Notes: generated by a model not told the origin, from the letters alone. A stretch of DNA of 64,000 nt from Streptomyces phaeoluteigriseus (GCF_001896135.2 NZ_MPOH02000011.1:1267268-1331267), one strand, 5' to 3'. Counted from the first letter of the stretch, positions 18,581 through 26,910 are shown. A program made the numbers and translations.

Positions 18581-19963
18581 TCACTTCCTCTCGTAGGCGG
18601 CCATGGCGGCCCGCACGGCCGGGGAGAACAGGCCGGGGCCGATCGCGTCGGAGTGGGCGAGGCCCTCCGGGGTGAGCCGGAGGACGGCCGGGTCGTCGGC
18701 CAGCCAGCCGTGCTCGGCGAGGCGCTCCAGTTCGGGGCCGAAGTCGTCGGCGGGGGCGGCGCCGAAGCGGGCCCGGTAGTCGTCGGTGCGCAGGCCGTCG
18801 GCCTGGAGGAGGGACTGGAGGAGGTGGCGGCGGCGCGCCTCCTGGGCGTCCATGGCGTGGCCGACCTCGGCGTGGGAGAAGTCGGCGGTCGTGACGTAGT
18901 CGTCGATGATCGCGCGGATCTCGTGCATGTCGACGGCGTAGTCGAAGGAGTAGTGCAGGCGGGCCGTGTAGGAACGGGCGCCGCAGCCGAGGCCGATCAT
19001 GCCGTCGGTCTGGCAGGCGTAGTCGTCGGCGCCCTGGGAGGGGGCGTCCGCGCGGCGGAACATGCGCATGGACTGCTGGGTGTAGCCGTGCGCGAGGAGG
19101 TGGTCGCGGCCCGCCCGGTACAGGCGCAGCCGCTGCTCGTCCCAGTCGGGGTCGGGGCCGGTCCGGCGGCGGTCGAGGCCGGTGAGGGGGCGGATGTACA
19201 GCGGGTAGAGGTACAGCTCCTCGGGGCGCCAGTCGAGGGCCGCGTCCAGTGAGTGGCGCCAGGTGTCCTCGGTCTGGCCGTCGATGCCGTAGATGAGGTC
19301 GATGTTGAGGACCGGTACGCGGGCGTCGCGGACGCGGCCGAGGGCGGCCTCGACATCGGCGCGGCGCTGCGGGCGTACGGCGGCACGGGCCTCGGAGTCG
19401 ATGAAGCTCTGCACGCCGAGGCTGAGCCGGGTGGCACCGCGCCCGGCCAGGACGGCGAGCCGGTCGGCGGTGGCGGTGGCGGGCGAGGCCTCGACGGACA
19501 GCGGGACCGCGCGCAGGTCGGCGCCCATGCGGTGCTCGGCGATGTCGCAGAGGCGGTCCAGTTCGGCGGCGGTGAGGAAGGTGGGGGTGCCGCCGCCGAA
19601 GGCCGCGGTGGCGAAGCGGACCTCGTCGCTGTCCCCGAGCGCCGCGCGTACGGCGTCCGCCTGGCGTTCGAGCGCGTCGAGGTAGGCGCCGGTCAGGCCG
19701 TCGGGTGCGCCGATGCGGGTGAAGAGGTTGCAGAAGCCGCAGCGGACCTCGCAGAACGGGATGTGCAGATAGAGGGAGAGGGCGTCCTTCGGTTCGGCCG
19801 CCCACAGGGTGCTCAGCGGGGGGCGGTCGGGGAGCGTGCGGTAGGCGGTCTTGTGCGGGTAGGCGTAGACGTAGTGCTGGTAGGGGCTGGGGCGGGTGGT
19901 CGGCTCGGCGCTGGTCGGCTCGGCGCTGGTCGGCTCGGCGCTGGTCGGCTCGGCGGTGGTCAT
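18581..19963 (-). CDS. STM4012-family radical SAM protein (HemN-like)
   Basis: A 460-residue coproporphyrinogen-dehydrogenase-like radical SAM enzyme. LYLHIPFCEVRCGFCNLFTR carries the CxxxCxxC cluster, followed by FGGGTPTFL and LSLGVQSF, both HemN-family features. The C-terminal third is a winged-helix-like region (LTPEGLAHSD). HemN homologues often act as radical methyltransferases or heme chaperones, so heme synthesis should not be assumed. The N-terminus has four tandem AEPTS units, encoded by a 15-bp repeat at 19903-19963. ATG 19963 overlaps the predicted STM4013 stop. Confidence 0.9.
   Translation of the reverse strand: MTTAEPTSAEPTSAEPTSAEPTTRPSPYQHYVYAYPHKTAYRTLPDRPPLSTLWAAEPKDALSLYLHIPFCEVRCGFCNLFTRIGAPDGLTGAYLDALERQADAVRAALGDSDEVRFATAAFGGGTPTFLTAAELDRLCDIAEHRMGADLRAVPLSVEASPATATADRLAVLAGRGATRLSLGVQSFIDSEARAAVRPQRRADVEAALGRVRDARVPVLNIDLIYGIDGQTEDTWRHSLDAALDWRPEELYLYPLYIRPLTGLDRRRTGPDPDWDEQRLRLYRAGRDHLLAHGYTQQSMRMFRRADAPSQGADDYACQTDGMIGLGCGARSYTARLHYSFDYAVDMHEIRAIIDDYVTTADFSHAEVGHAMDAQEARRRHLLQSLLQADGLRTDDYRARFGAAPADDFGPELERLAEHGWLADDPAVLRLTPEGLAHSDAIGPGLFSPAVRAAMAAYERK
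19903..19963. repeat. 15-bp tandem repeat in the STM4012 start region
   Basis: About four copies of CGGCTCGGCGCTGGT (the last varied to GCGGTGGT) encode consecutive AEPTS units directly after the start codon. Copy number could change by slippage without breaking the frame, because 15 is divisible by three. Confidence 0.85.
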
Positions 19964-20930
19964 CGGGTGGCCGTCCGTCGGGACGGGGTGCGGGGTCGGG
20001 TGCCGGGTCGGCTGTGGGGTCGGGTGCCGGGTCGAGGACGAAATGGGCGTAGGGCACGGTCCACACGGACTCGTGGCCGAGGCGGTGGCCCGTGTAGCCG
20101 TCGTCGCCGTAGGCGGTGCCGTGGTCGGAGCAGACGATCGCGAAGCAGCGGCGCCGACTGCTCGCCGCCGCGAACAGCCGCCCGATGTGCCGGTCGACGT
20201 ACTCCAGCGCGGCGGCGTGCGTCTCGCGGGTGTCGCCGGACTCGCGGGTCGCGCCGGGCAGGTGGAACCAGTTCGGCTGGTGCAGCGCGGAGACGTTGAC
20301 GAACAGGAACAGGCGCTGTTCGGCCGGGAGTTCGCGTACGACGCGTTCGGCGCGGGCCACCTGGTTCTCGAAGGAGTGGGGCGAGGTGACGCCGAACTCC
20401 GTCTCCCAGTGGGACTCGTGGAAGAGGCCGGGCAGCACCGAGCCCAGCGGGCCCTGCTTGTTGAAGAACCCCACTCCCCCGACGCACACGGTGTGGTAGC
20501 CCGCCTTCGCCAGGCCGGACACCAGGTCGGGGGTGTCGTGGACGAAGGTTTTGTCGGCGGTGGTCTCGCTGCCGGCGAAGCTCGCGGCGAACAGGCGTGG
20601 GTGCGGTCCGGGGGCGGCCGGGGTGGGCAGGAAGCCGGCGAAGATCGCCTGGTGGGAGGCGTAGGTGAAGCTGCCGGGGGCGTGCCGCTTCTCCCAGCGG
20701 CCGCCGGGGAGGTGGCGGGCGAGGTTCGGCAGGCGGCCGGCGGCGGCGAGTTCGGCGGCGACGTCGTGGCGCAGGGTGTCGAGGGTGACGAGCAGGAGGT
20801 CGTGGCTGCCCACCACCTCGTTCATGTCCGGTCCGTCTGCGTCCGGCTGGTTCCTGTCCCGCTCGATCATGTCCGGTCCGTCTGCGTCCGGCTGGTTCCT
20901 GTCCGGCTGGATCATGTCCGGCTCACGCAT
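19960..20930 (-). CDS. STM4013/SEN3800-family hydrolase (sulfatase fold), 3' end probably frameshifted
   Basis: An alkaline-phosphatase/sulfatase superfamily protein. LLLVTLDTLRHD near the start holds the first metal ligand and nucleophile region, and CFAIVCSDHGTAYGDDGYTGH holds the second metal site. These enzymes cleave phosphate, sulfate or phosphonate esters; the substrate here is unknown. The N-terminus has a 15-residue duplication (DMIQPDRNQPDADGP, then DMIERDRNQPDADGP). ATG 20930 has AGGAA upstream and overlaps the STM4014 stop; ATG 20825, after the repeat, is an alternative. The frame as given runs on into STM4012 out of phase. A one-base loss in the repetitive DPAPDP tail (about 19975-20040) would bring the stop to 19960, overlapping the STM4012 start as ATGA. 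Confidence 0.82.
20826..20915. repeat. 45-bp tandem repeat, two copies, in the STM4013 start region
   Basis: Positions 20826-20870 and 20871-20915 are the same 45-bp unit with a few changes (CCCGCTCGATCAT versus CCGGCTGGATCAT). Each copy carries an in-frame ATG and encodes 15 residues ahead of the conserved MNEVVGSHDLLL start. The repeat lies at the STM4014/STM4013 junction. Confidence 0.85.
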
Positions 20931-22057
20931 GAGGTGTTCCTGTTCTGTGCCGGGCGTGGGCGCCGCCCAGGGCTGCGGCCACCTGGGTGGCGTAGGTGTC
21001 GAGGCCCTCGGCGCCGCTGCCGGGGAGGCCGGTGAGCCGGGGCAGCAGGTCGCCGAAGGCGTTGACCTCTCCGACGGCGGATCTGCGCCAGTCGACGGCC
21101 GGCAGCAGGTCGACGCCCACGCAGAGGGTGCGCGGGAAGCAGGCGGCCGCCCGTTCGCACACGTCCAGCAGGTCGGACCAGCGGGCGCCCGCCGCCTCGA
21201 CGGCCTGCCGGGCCGTGTCGAGGTCGCCGCGGCTGCCGCCGAGGTGGAGGTTCGTCAGGGGCGAGCTGCTGGTACGGACCACCGCGTGGGTGCCCGGCCG
21301 GCCACGACGACGACCCGCAGGTCGGCGGCGCGGCCCCGCTGGGAGGCCTTCGGCAGCCAGCGCTCCAGGTGCAGGCCGTCGGGGGCGAGCGCGTCGACGA
21401 TGGTCGCGATGTCCCGCTCGTCCTCGTAGCGACGCACCCTGAGCGAGTTGAACAGGCTGCCGTCGGCGGTGAGTTCCACCGAGGTGGTGGCCCTGATCCG
21501 CCCCGGTCCGCCCGTCTCCACGGCCAGCACCCCCGACGCGGACGAACCGTGCGCGGGCTTGACGAACAACCGCGGCATCCGGTGCTCCCGCATCAGCGCC
21601 CGTACGTCGTCCCAGCCGCGCACCGTGGCGGCCGACGGACCCGAGGTGGGCGAGGCGGGAACCGGTACACCGGCCGAGTGGAGGACGGCGTGGCAGCGCC
21701 GCTTGTCGAACAGCACGGGAAGGTCGTCCGGGTCGTCGAGCCGGACGCCGCCGCGCAGTCCGGCGAGCGCGGCGGTGAACCCGGCGTACCAGCGGGCCGA
21801 GCCCTCGACCCGGGTGGGGTCGCCGGTGCCGCGCAGCAGCCGGTCGACCTGCGTGTTCTCCCCCGGTGAGTCGATCCGGACGATCTCCTCGGGGCCGAAC
21901 TCGGCCCGCCCGCGCGAAGGACGTCCGTCCAGGCGACGACGCGCGGAGCGGGGAGTCCGGCCGCGAGCACGGCCTCCGCGAAGAGGGTGACGCGACGGTT
22001 CTCGGGGTTGCCGACGACCGCGAAGCGCGGCCGCCGACGGGGGGCGGGCCGCTGCAC
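20923..22057 (-). pseudogene. STM4014-family protein (ATP-grasp-like), reading frame broken twice
   Basis: Three overlapping frames together give one protein of about 378 residues. The N-terminus, RFAVVGNPENRRVTLFAEAV, is read from ATG 22057. The middle, LFDKRRCHAVLHSAGVPVPA to RLFVKPAHGSSASG with an ATP-grasp-like nucleotide site, is in a second frame. The C-terminus, VVRTSSSPLTNLHLGGSRGD to the stop at 20923, is in a third. Each step needs one missing base, near 21908 (G-rich run) and near 21294. The partner genes are intact or nearly so, and third-position G/C stays high in all three segments. Sequence error is therefore more likely than decay. ATP-grasp enzymes ligate a carboxylate to an amine or thiol; the substrate is unknown. 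Confidence 0.8.
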
Positions 22058-22094
22058 GGCGTCCTGTCGTGAGGTGTTCGCGGTCAGGGGGTGT

Positions 22095-23054
22095 TCACTC
22101 CCCCACGGCCACGTACCGCCACACCGTGCCGTCGTCTTCCTGTTCCTCGTCGGCGTCGTCGCGGTCCAGGTCCACCTCGACGCCCTCGGTCTCGATGGTC
22201 CGGCGGATCCGGTCCTGGAGAGCCTCGCTGAGGTAGTGGTGGTGCAGGTCGAGCTTCTTCAGATGGGTGAGCGGCTGTCCGGCGAGGAGCGCGGCGGCGC
22301 CCTCGTCGGTGAGGATGCCCATGGACAGGTCCAGGACCTCCAGGCGGGCGACCACCGGCGCGGAGGCCACCGCGGCGGCGACGGCGTCCTGCATCTCGCT
22401 GTTGCGCAGCGCCAGGTGGCGCAGGCGCGGCAGGCGGGCACCGGACAGGATCGGCTCCAGGTCGGCGGCCTCGCTGTCGCCGCCGTAGTCCGGGGTGCCC
22501 AGCCACAGGTCGAGGTGCTCCAGCGCGGGCAGGTCGCTGGCGCCGACCCCGCGCACGACCTCGGCGGGCAGGCCGCCGGCCTCCATGGTGAGCCGGCGCA
22601 GGGCGCGGTGCTCCAGCGCGGGGAAGCGCAGTCCCGAGCCGCCACGGACGCCGAACTCCTCCAGGTCCGGGTAGGCGACGAGGAGGGGGGTCAGGTCGGT
22701 CTGGTTGATCCAGGAGATCTCGCACTCCTCGACGACCATGTCCCCGACGAACAGCGCCCGCAGCGCGGGAAAGCGCTCCCGGGCCGCCACCAGCGCCGCG
22801 ACGACGGACGAGGGATCACTGTCGTACGCCTCCTCCCAGGCGCCGACGATCAGCGCGCGCACCCGGGTCGTGTCGACGGCTTCGCAGAAGCGGGCGAAGG
22901 CCTGCGTCCACTCCTCCTCCGCGTCGTACACGCCACCGCTGATCCGCCAGGCGAAGGCGTCCGGCTCGGGCAGGTCGTCGGTCCGCGCGTCGGGGCCCGG
23001 GAAGTTGTAGGCGGGCAGCCGGTACAGCGCGTCGAGGTGGTCACCGATCGTCAT
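22095..23054 (-). CDS. STM4015-family leucine-rich-repeat protein
   Basis: A 319-residue protein, first gene of the STM4015-4011 operon. The N-terminal half (HLDALYRLPAYNFPGP, then the acidic AEEEWTQAFARF) is family-specific. The second half is a short leucine-rich-repeat array: LEHLDLWLGTPDY, LRHLALRNSEM, LEVLDLSMGILTDEGAAALL, LKKLDLHHHYLSEAL. Leucine-rich repeats usually bind proteins, so this may be a scaffold or recognition subunit. ATG 23054 has GTGGAGGA upstream. A RecA-NDp-like promoter lies 46-68 bases upstream. A diverged paralogue is at 32413. Confidence 0.88.
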   Translation of the reverse strand: MTIGDHLDALYRLPAYNFPGPDARTDDLPEPDAFAWRISGGVYDAEEEWTQAFARFCEAVDTTRVRALIVGAWEEAYDSDPSSVVAALVAARERFPALRALFVGDMVVEECEISWINQTDLTPLLVAYPDLEEFGVRGGSGLRFPALEHRALRRLTMEAGGLPAEVVRGVGASDLPALEHLDLWLGTPDYGGDSEAADLEPILSGARLPRLRHLALRNSEMQDAVAAAVASAPVVARLEVLDLSMGILTDEGAAALLAGQPLTHLKKLDLHHHYLSEALQDRIRRTIETEGVEVDLDRDDADEEQEDDGTVWRYVAVGE

Positions 23055-23099
23055 GCGGCTGCTCCTGTGGAGGAAGAGGGTGCGTTGCGTGTGACCGCA

Positions 23100-23122
23100 G
23101 TTCTACCAACAGGCACTGACAG
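23100..23122 (-). promoter_or_regulatory. RecA-NDp/PafBC-like promoter of the STM4015-4011 operon
   Basis: Read on the minus strand: CTGTCAGTG (23122-23114), eight bases, then TAGAAC (23105-23100). The published RecA-NDp consensus is tTGTCRgtg-N8-TAnnnT. This site matches except for the first base and the final T. The predicted start of transcription is about 40 bases before the STM4015 ATG. It mirrors the full-consensus site of the divergent gene. Confidence 0.6.
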
Positions 23123-23163
23123 GGCCGGTGGCGGGGCGGCGGTCGGGCCCTGCGCCGGGGCCG

Positions 23164-23186
23164 TTGTCAGTGGGTGCCCCTACGGT
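23164..23186 (+). promoter_or_regulatory. RecA-NDp/PafBC-type promoter of the divergent DUF6745 unit
   Basis: TTGTCAGTG (23164-23172), eight bases (23173-23180), then TACGGT (23181-23186) fits the RecA-NDp consensus tTGTCRgtg-N8-TAnnnT at every specified position. It lies 51 bases before the GTG start of the next gene. In mycobacteria this class is activated by PafBC after DNA damage, independently of LexA. Confidence 0.72.
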
Positions 23187-23237
23187 CTGCGCCATGAGTC
23201 CGGTGCGGTCCCGCGCCGGTGGGAGGGAGGGCCGTTC

Positions 23238-23564
23238 GTGTACCGGCAGGGAGACGTACTGATCGTTCCGGTGGCCGAGGGGGCCGTGCCCGCGCATGTC
23301 GCCGCCGCGCCGAGGGAGCCTCGTGACCGGCGGGGCCGGCTGGTGCTTGCGCTGGGCGAGGTGACCGGGCACGCCCACGCGGTCGTCGGACCGGGGGAAC
23401 TGGTGCGGGAGCCGGGGCCGTTCGGCCCGATGTTGCTGCACCTGCCGCAGGGCGGCCAGGTGGTGCACGAGGAGCATGCGGTGATCTCCCTGCCCAAGGG
23501 GTGGTTCCGGGTGATCCGGCAGCGGGAGTACGTGCCGGGGTCCGTGCGGATCGTGGCGGACTGA
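23238..23564 (+). CDS. Conserved hypothetical protein, 108 residues, upstream of DUF6745 gene
   Basis: The protein starts VYRQGDVLIVPVAEGAVP and contains RGRLVLALGEVTGHAHAV and LPKGWFRVIRQREYVPGSVR, all of which look like compact beta strands. There is no signal peptide or membrane segment. I recognise the sequence as one usually found next to DUF6745 proteins in Streptomyces, but its function is unknown. GTG 23238 has GGGAGGGAGGG directly upstream. It shares a divergent promoter region with the STM4015 operon and precedes the DUF6745 gene closely, so the two are probably co-transcribed. Confidence 0.85.
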   Translation: MYRQGDVLIVPVAEGAVPAHVAAAPREPRDRRGRLVLALGEVTGHAHAVVGPGELVREPGPFGPMLLHLPQGGQVVHEEHAVISLPKGWFRVIRQREYVPGSVRIVAD

Positions 23565-23596
23565 GCGGGGTGGCGGCGAAGATGACGGAGGAGCGG

Positions 23597-24841
23597 ATGG
23601 CAGGCACGGACGGTACGAGCGCGACCGGTCCGCGGGGCACGGACGGTACGAGCGCAGCCGGACCGCGGGACACGGCCGTCGGGGACGTCGGGTTGTGGCG
23701 CGCGTGCGCGGCGGCGGCCGTCCCCGCCGATCGGGTGGCCGCCGAGGCCGGTGTCCGGCGCGCCTACCGGCGGGCCGGTCTGGCGGAGCCGGAGCGGGTG
23801 CTGTGGGCCGCCTCCCCGCGCGAGGCGGTCACGCTGATACGCGCGCTGGACGACCCGGGACCCAGTGTCCGGGAGGCGGTCCGCACGGCCCCCTGGGCAC
23901 GCGAACGGGCTCGGCTGCACGCCGAGTTGGGGCCCGCCGGCTGGGCGGCGCACTGGGCGGCGACGGGTGGCCGCCTGTGGGAGACCACGCAGGTGCTCGT
24001 CGAGCGGATCCGGCGCGGCGTGCTGGACGAGATGACCGACGGGACGGGGACAGCGGGGGCGGGGCCGGGGACTGGGACCGCGGCTCGGACCGGGGCTGGG
24101 ACCGGGACCGGCACGGGGACAGGGACTGAGGCTCGGACCGGGGCTGGGACCGGGACCGGCACGGGGACAGGGACTGAGGCTCGGACCGGTGCGGGGACCG
24201 GTGGCCGGGCCGCCGAGGCCGAGTTGCGGCTGCTCCTGCTGGACGCCGTGCTCGGGCAGCACGACGCGCCGTGGCTCGCCGCGTTCCCCACCGACCGGGA
24301 GCCGCTCGACGGGCTGGCCGCGGTGTGCCGCAACGCCGGCTGGTGGTGGCCCTTCGCCAGGGTCGCGGTGGTGTGTGAACGCCCCGTCGCCCTGCACCGC
24401 GACGAGGCGGGCCGCCTGGACCGCGGGGACGGCCCGGCACTGGCCTACCCCGACGGTTTCGCCCTGTACGCCTGGCGTGGCATGCCGGTCCCCGCCGCGT
24501 TCCTCGCGGAGCTGACCGCTCTGACACCGGACCGGATCCGGGCCGAGGAGAACGCCGAGCTGCGCCGGGTGATGCTGGAGCACTACGGCTACGACCGCTA
24601 TCTCGCCGACTCCGGCGCACGGCCGCTGCACCGGGACGAGACGGGCACCCTGTGGCGGATCGACCTGGACGGCGACGAGCCGGTGGTGATGGTGGAGGTC
24701 CTCAACTCCACACCGGAACCGGACGGCACCCGGCGCACCTACTGGCTGCGGGTGCCGCCGTCGACCCGGACGGCCCGCGAGGGGGTCGCCTGGACGTTCG
24801 GACTGCGACCGGACGTGTACGCGCCGGTGCGCGAGACCTGA
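23597..24841 (+). CDS. DUF6745 domain protein with variable-length repeat insert
   Basis: A 414-residue protein. The DUF6745 core runs from about residue 35 (DVGLWRACAAAAVPADRVAAE) to the end. Features include RNAGWWWPFARVAVVCERP, YPDGFALYAWRGMPVP and LEHYGYDRYLADSGARPLHRDETGTLWR. No catalytic motif is evident and the function is unknown. Between residues about 160 and 200 an Ala-Gly-Thr insert is encoded by a 48-bp tandem repeat. The N-terminus has an 11-residue duplication, GTDGTSATGPR and GTDGTSAAGPR. ATG 23597 is chosen for its GGAGGAG; ATG 23582 in the same frame is an alternative. Confidence 0.85.
   Translation: MAGTDGTSATGPRGTDGTSAAGPRDTAVGDVGLWRACAAAAVPADRVAAEAGVRRAYRRAGLAEPERVLWAASPREAVTLIRALDDPGPSVREAVRTAPWARERARLHAELGPAGWAAHWAATGGRLWETTQVLVERIRRGVLDEMTDGTGTAGAGPGTGTAARTGAGTGTGTGTGTEARTGAGTGTGTGTGTEARTGAGTGGRAAEAELRLLLLDAVLGQHDAPWLAAFPTDREPLDGLAAVCRNAGWWWPFARVAVVCERPVALHRDEAGRLDRGDGPALAYPDGFALYAWRGMPVPAAFLAELTALTPDRIRAEENAELRRVMLEHYGYDRYLADSGARPLHRDETGTLWRIDLDGDEPVVMVEVLNSTPEPDGTRRTYWLRVPPSTRTAREGVAWTFGLRPDVYAPVRET
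24083..24200. repeat. 48-bp tandem repeat inside the DUF6745 gene
   Basis: Copies start at 24083, 24131 and 24179 (the third partial), each beginning GCTCGGACCGG. Each encodes 16 residues of the pattern ARTGAGTGTGTGTGTE. The period keeps the frame, so copy number could vary between strains without inactivating the protein. Confidence 0.88.
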
Positions 24842-24982
24842 CGACAGGGCGCGGGCCCGCTCCACCGGGCGGGCGCGCGGGCGTCATCCTCCGAACACCC
24901 TCCGGACACAGCGGTGCCCGCGGCGAGTCGGCCTCGGTACCGGCAGGTCCGACCGGGGCCTCGCACCGCCCAAGGCCCCGGC

Positions 24983-25705
24983 TCAGCCCTCGGCGGAACG
25001 GGCCAGGACGTCCGTGACCTGCCGGTGGACGACCTCCCTGGCCTCTGCGGGCAGGGCGCCGAACTCCGTGCGGTCCAGGGTGCCCAGCGCCTCCTCGGGG
25101 CCGGCCCCGCACGGGACGCTCTCGTTGAGCACCTCGTAGCCGTCGCGGGCGGCGACCCGCAGCAGCCTGCGACCGTCGCCGTCGGCGTGGACGGCGGTCG
25201 CCACGACGAAGGGCGGCGGGCCGCCCGCGTCCGCGGGAACCTTGTGGTATCCGCTCACGACGGGTTCACGCCAGCGCAGGCCGAGCAGGAGATGCCGCTT
25301 GGCCACGACCTCGGCGAGGTCGGTCTCGTACACCCGGTCGGTCTCGAGCACCGTGGCCCGCGCGTCCAGGACGAGGGCGGCGGGCAGCAGACAACGCAGG
25401 GTGCTGCCGACGATGTTGCCGCCGACGGTGGCGGTCCTCCGTACGGCTCCGGTGCCGACGGTGGAGGCGGCCCGGCGCAACACCTCCGGCACCTCGGCGT
25501 CGATGCGGTGCAGCACCACGGCCGCGCCGAGCGTCCCGCGCCCGACCGCGTTGGCCGCGGGCAAGTCACGCAGGGACATGGCCAGTTCGGGGAAACCGTC
25601 CCGCTGCCAGGTGGCCCACACGAGAGTGGCCCCGCCTATCGGTACAGCACCCTCAGCGAGGCATTCCTGCGCTTCGGACATGGAGGTGGGAAGACGCAAC
25701 AACAC
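24983..25705 (-). CDS. FAD-binding subunit, molybdopterin dehydrogenase (CoxM/XdhB) family
   Basis: A 240-residue flavoprotein of the type that passes electrons between molybdenum and iron-sulfur partners in xanthine or CO dehydrogenase complexes. The FAD-binding motifs are GGATLVWATWQRDG near residue 23 and TATVGGNIVGSTLRCLLPAAL near residue 90. The family C-terminal domain is short. No molybdopterin or 2Fe-2S subunit gene is adjacent, so it may act alone or with subunits encoded elsewhere. I use GTG 25705. The translation gives clean domain coverage from the start. Confidence 0.82.
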   Translation of the reverse strand: MLLRLPTSMSEAQECLAEGAVPIGGATLVWATWQRDGFPELAMSLRDLPAANAVGRGTLGAAVVLHRIDAEVPEVLRRAASTVGTGAVRRTATVGGNIVGSTLRCLLPAALVLDARATVLETDRVYETDLAEVVAKRHLLLGLRWREPVVSGYHKVPADAGGPPPFVVATAVHADGDGRRLLRVAARDGYEVLNESVPCGAGPEEALGTLDRTEFGALPAEAREVVHRQVTDVLARSAEG

Positions 25706-25961
25706 GGCGACCGACCTGCCTTCCCGGGGAAGTTGGCGGTGCGGACCGACGCCTCCGCCATGTGATCACTGGCAGAGCGCATTCTGCCCACGCCTCTGGG
25801 GGCGCGTACAGGGCTCACTGACGCGCTGTGTGCGCCCCTCGTGTGGGTGGCGACCGTGGGTGGCAGCCGTGGCCCCGTGGGCGCCGGCCGTCGGTACCGG
25901 CCGTCGGTACCGGCGCGCAAAATCCGTTGCGGCCCGTGTCTCCTCCCCGGACCCTGCCTTC

Positions 25962-26888
25962 ATGTCCTACGTCCTTCGTTCGGCCACGCTCGCCGACGCA
26001 CCCGCCGTCACCGACCTGCTCAACGCGGTCGACCTGATCGAGATCGGCCGTCCCGAGACGGACCTGCACACCGTCGAGGCCGATCTGAAGCACCCGGAGA
26101 CGGACCTCGCCCAGGACTCCTGGCTCGCCTTCGACGGGGATCGACTGGTGGCCTACGGCCTGCTGTGGGACGAGTCGTCCGGCGAGCGCGTGGACATCGA
26201 CCACTACGTCCTGCCCGAGCACCAGCAGGCCGGCCGGCTCCTGTTGGAGGCGATGGAGGCCAGGGCGCTGCGCAAGGCCGTCGAGAACGGTTGCGCGCGA
26301 GCGGTGGTCCATCTGCACCTCAACGTGCGGCCCACCCTCGACACCGAGGTGATCCGCGGTCGCGGCTGGTCCGTCGTACGGCGTTACCACGTGCTGCGCC
26401 GCCCCCTGGACCGGGCCGCGGACCTCGCGCCCGTGCCGCCCGCGGGCGTGCGGGTGCGGGCCTGCGCCGACGAGGCCGACCGCAGGCGGGTGCACGAGCT
26501 GTACCAGGCGAGCTTCGCCGGGCACTTCGACTTCCAGCCGCGCGGCTACGAGCAGTGGCTGCACGACGTCGACGCGCAGGGCCTTGACTGGTCACTGGTG
26601 TGGATCGCCGCCACGGACGGACTCGGCGACACCGGTTTCCTGCTGGCGCGCGACGACCGTGAGGCCATGGCCTGGATCCGCAGCATCGGTGTGGTGCGCG
26701 AGGCCCGCGGCCGGGGTCTCGCCGGACTGCTGCTGCGGCACGCCTTCGCGGCCTTCGCCGCGCGGGGCCGGGACACGGTGGGCCTGGGGGTGGACACCTC
26801 GAACACCACCGGCGCACCCGAGCTGTACGCGCGCAACGGGATGACCGTGCACTACGCCGTCGACACGTGGGAGGCGGTACTGACGTGA
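25962..26888 (+). CDS. GNAT-family N-acetyltransferase with two GNAT domains
   Basis: A 308-residue protein with an N-terminal (residues 1-150) and a C-terminal (160-308) GNAT fold. The C-terminal copy has the acetyl-CoA loop VVREARGRGLAGLLLRHAFAAFAARG, matching the Q/RxxGxG/A motif, and ends with NTTGAPELYARNGMTV. The N-terminal copy keeps LLWDESSGERVDIDHYVLPEHQQAGRLL, a weaker loop. This arrangement resembles MshD-like double acetyltransferases, but the acceptor cannot be named. ATG 25962 is the natural start; the frame upstream is noncoding. The 256-bp spacer before it holds short GTCGGTACCGG duplications and no gene. Confidence 0.85.
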   Translation: MSYVLRSATLADAPAVTDLLNAVDLIEIGRPETDLHTVEADLKHPETDLAQDSWLAFDGDRLVAYGLLWDESSGERVDIDHYVLPEHQQAGRLLLEAMEARALRKAVENGCARAVVHLHLNVRPTLDTEVIRGRGWSVVRRYHVLRRPLDRAADLAPVPPAGVRVRACADEADRRRVHELYQASFAGHFDFQPRGYEQWLHDVDAQGLDWSLVWIAATDGLGDTGFLLARDDREAMAWIRSIGVVREARGRGLAGLLLRHAFAAFAARGRDTVGLGVDTSNTTGAPELYARNGMTVHYAVDTWEAVLT

Positions 26889-26910
26889 GCGCGTCTCCCC
26901 TCCGTCCGGT

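Noticed and set aside
17949..20930. A 993-codon open frame that appears to fuse the STM4013 hydrolase to a long Arg/Pro-rich protein
   Set aside because: After about residue 275 it reads the STM4012 and STM4011 genes out of phase. The normal ATGA junction at 19960-19963 and a likely lost base explain it.
17641..23237. A precursor peptide for the radical SAM enzymes (RiPP-type)
   Set aside because: I checked gaps and junctions for a short Cys- or repeat-rich ORF with a ribosome site and found none. The genes are almost contiguous.
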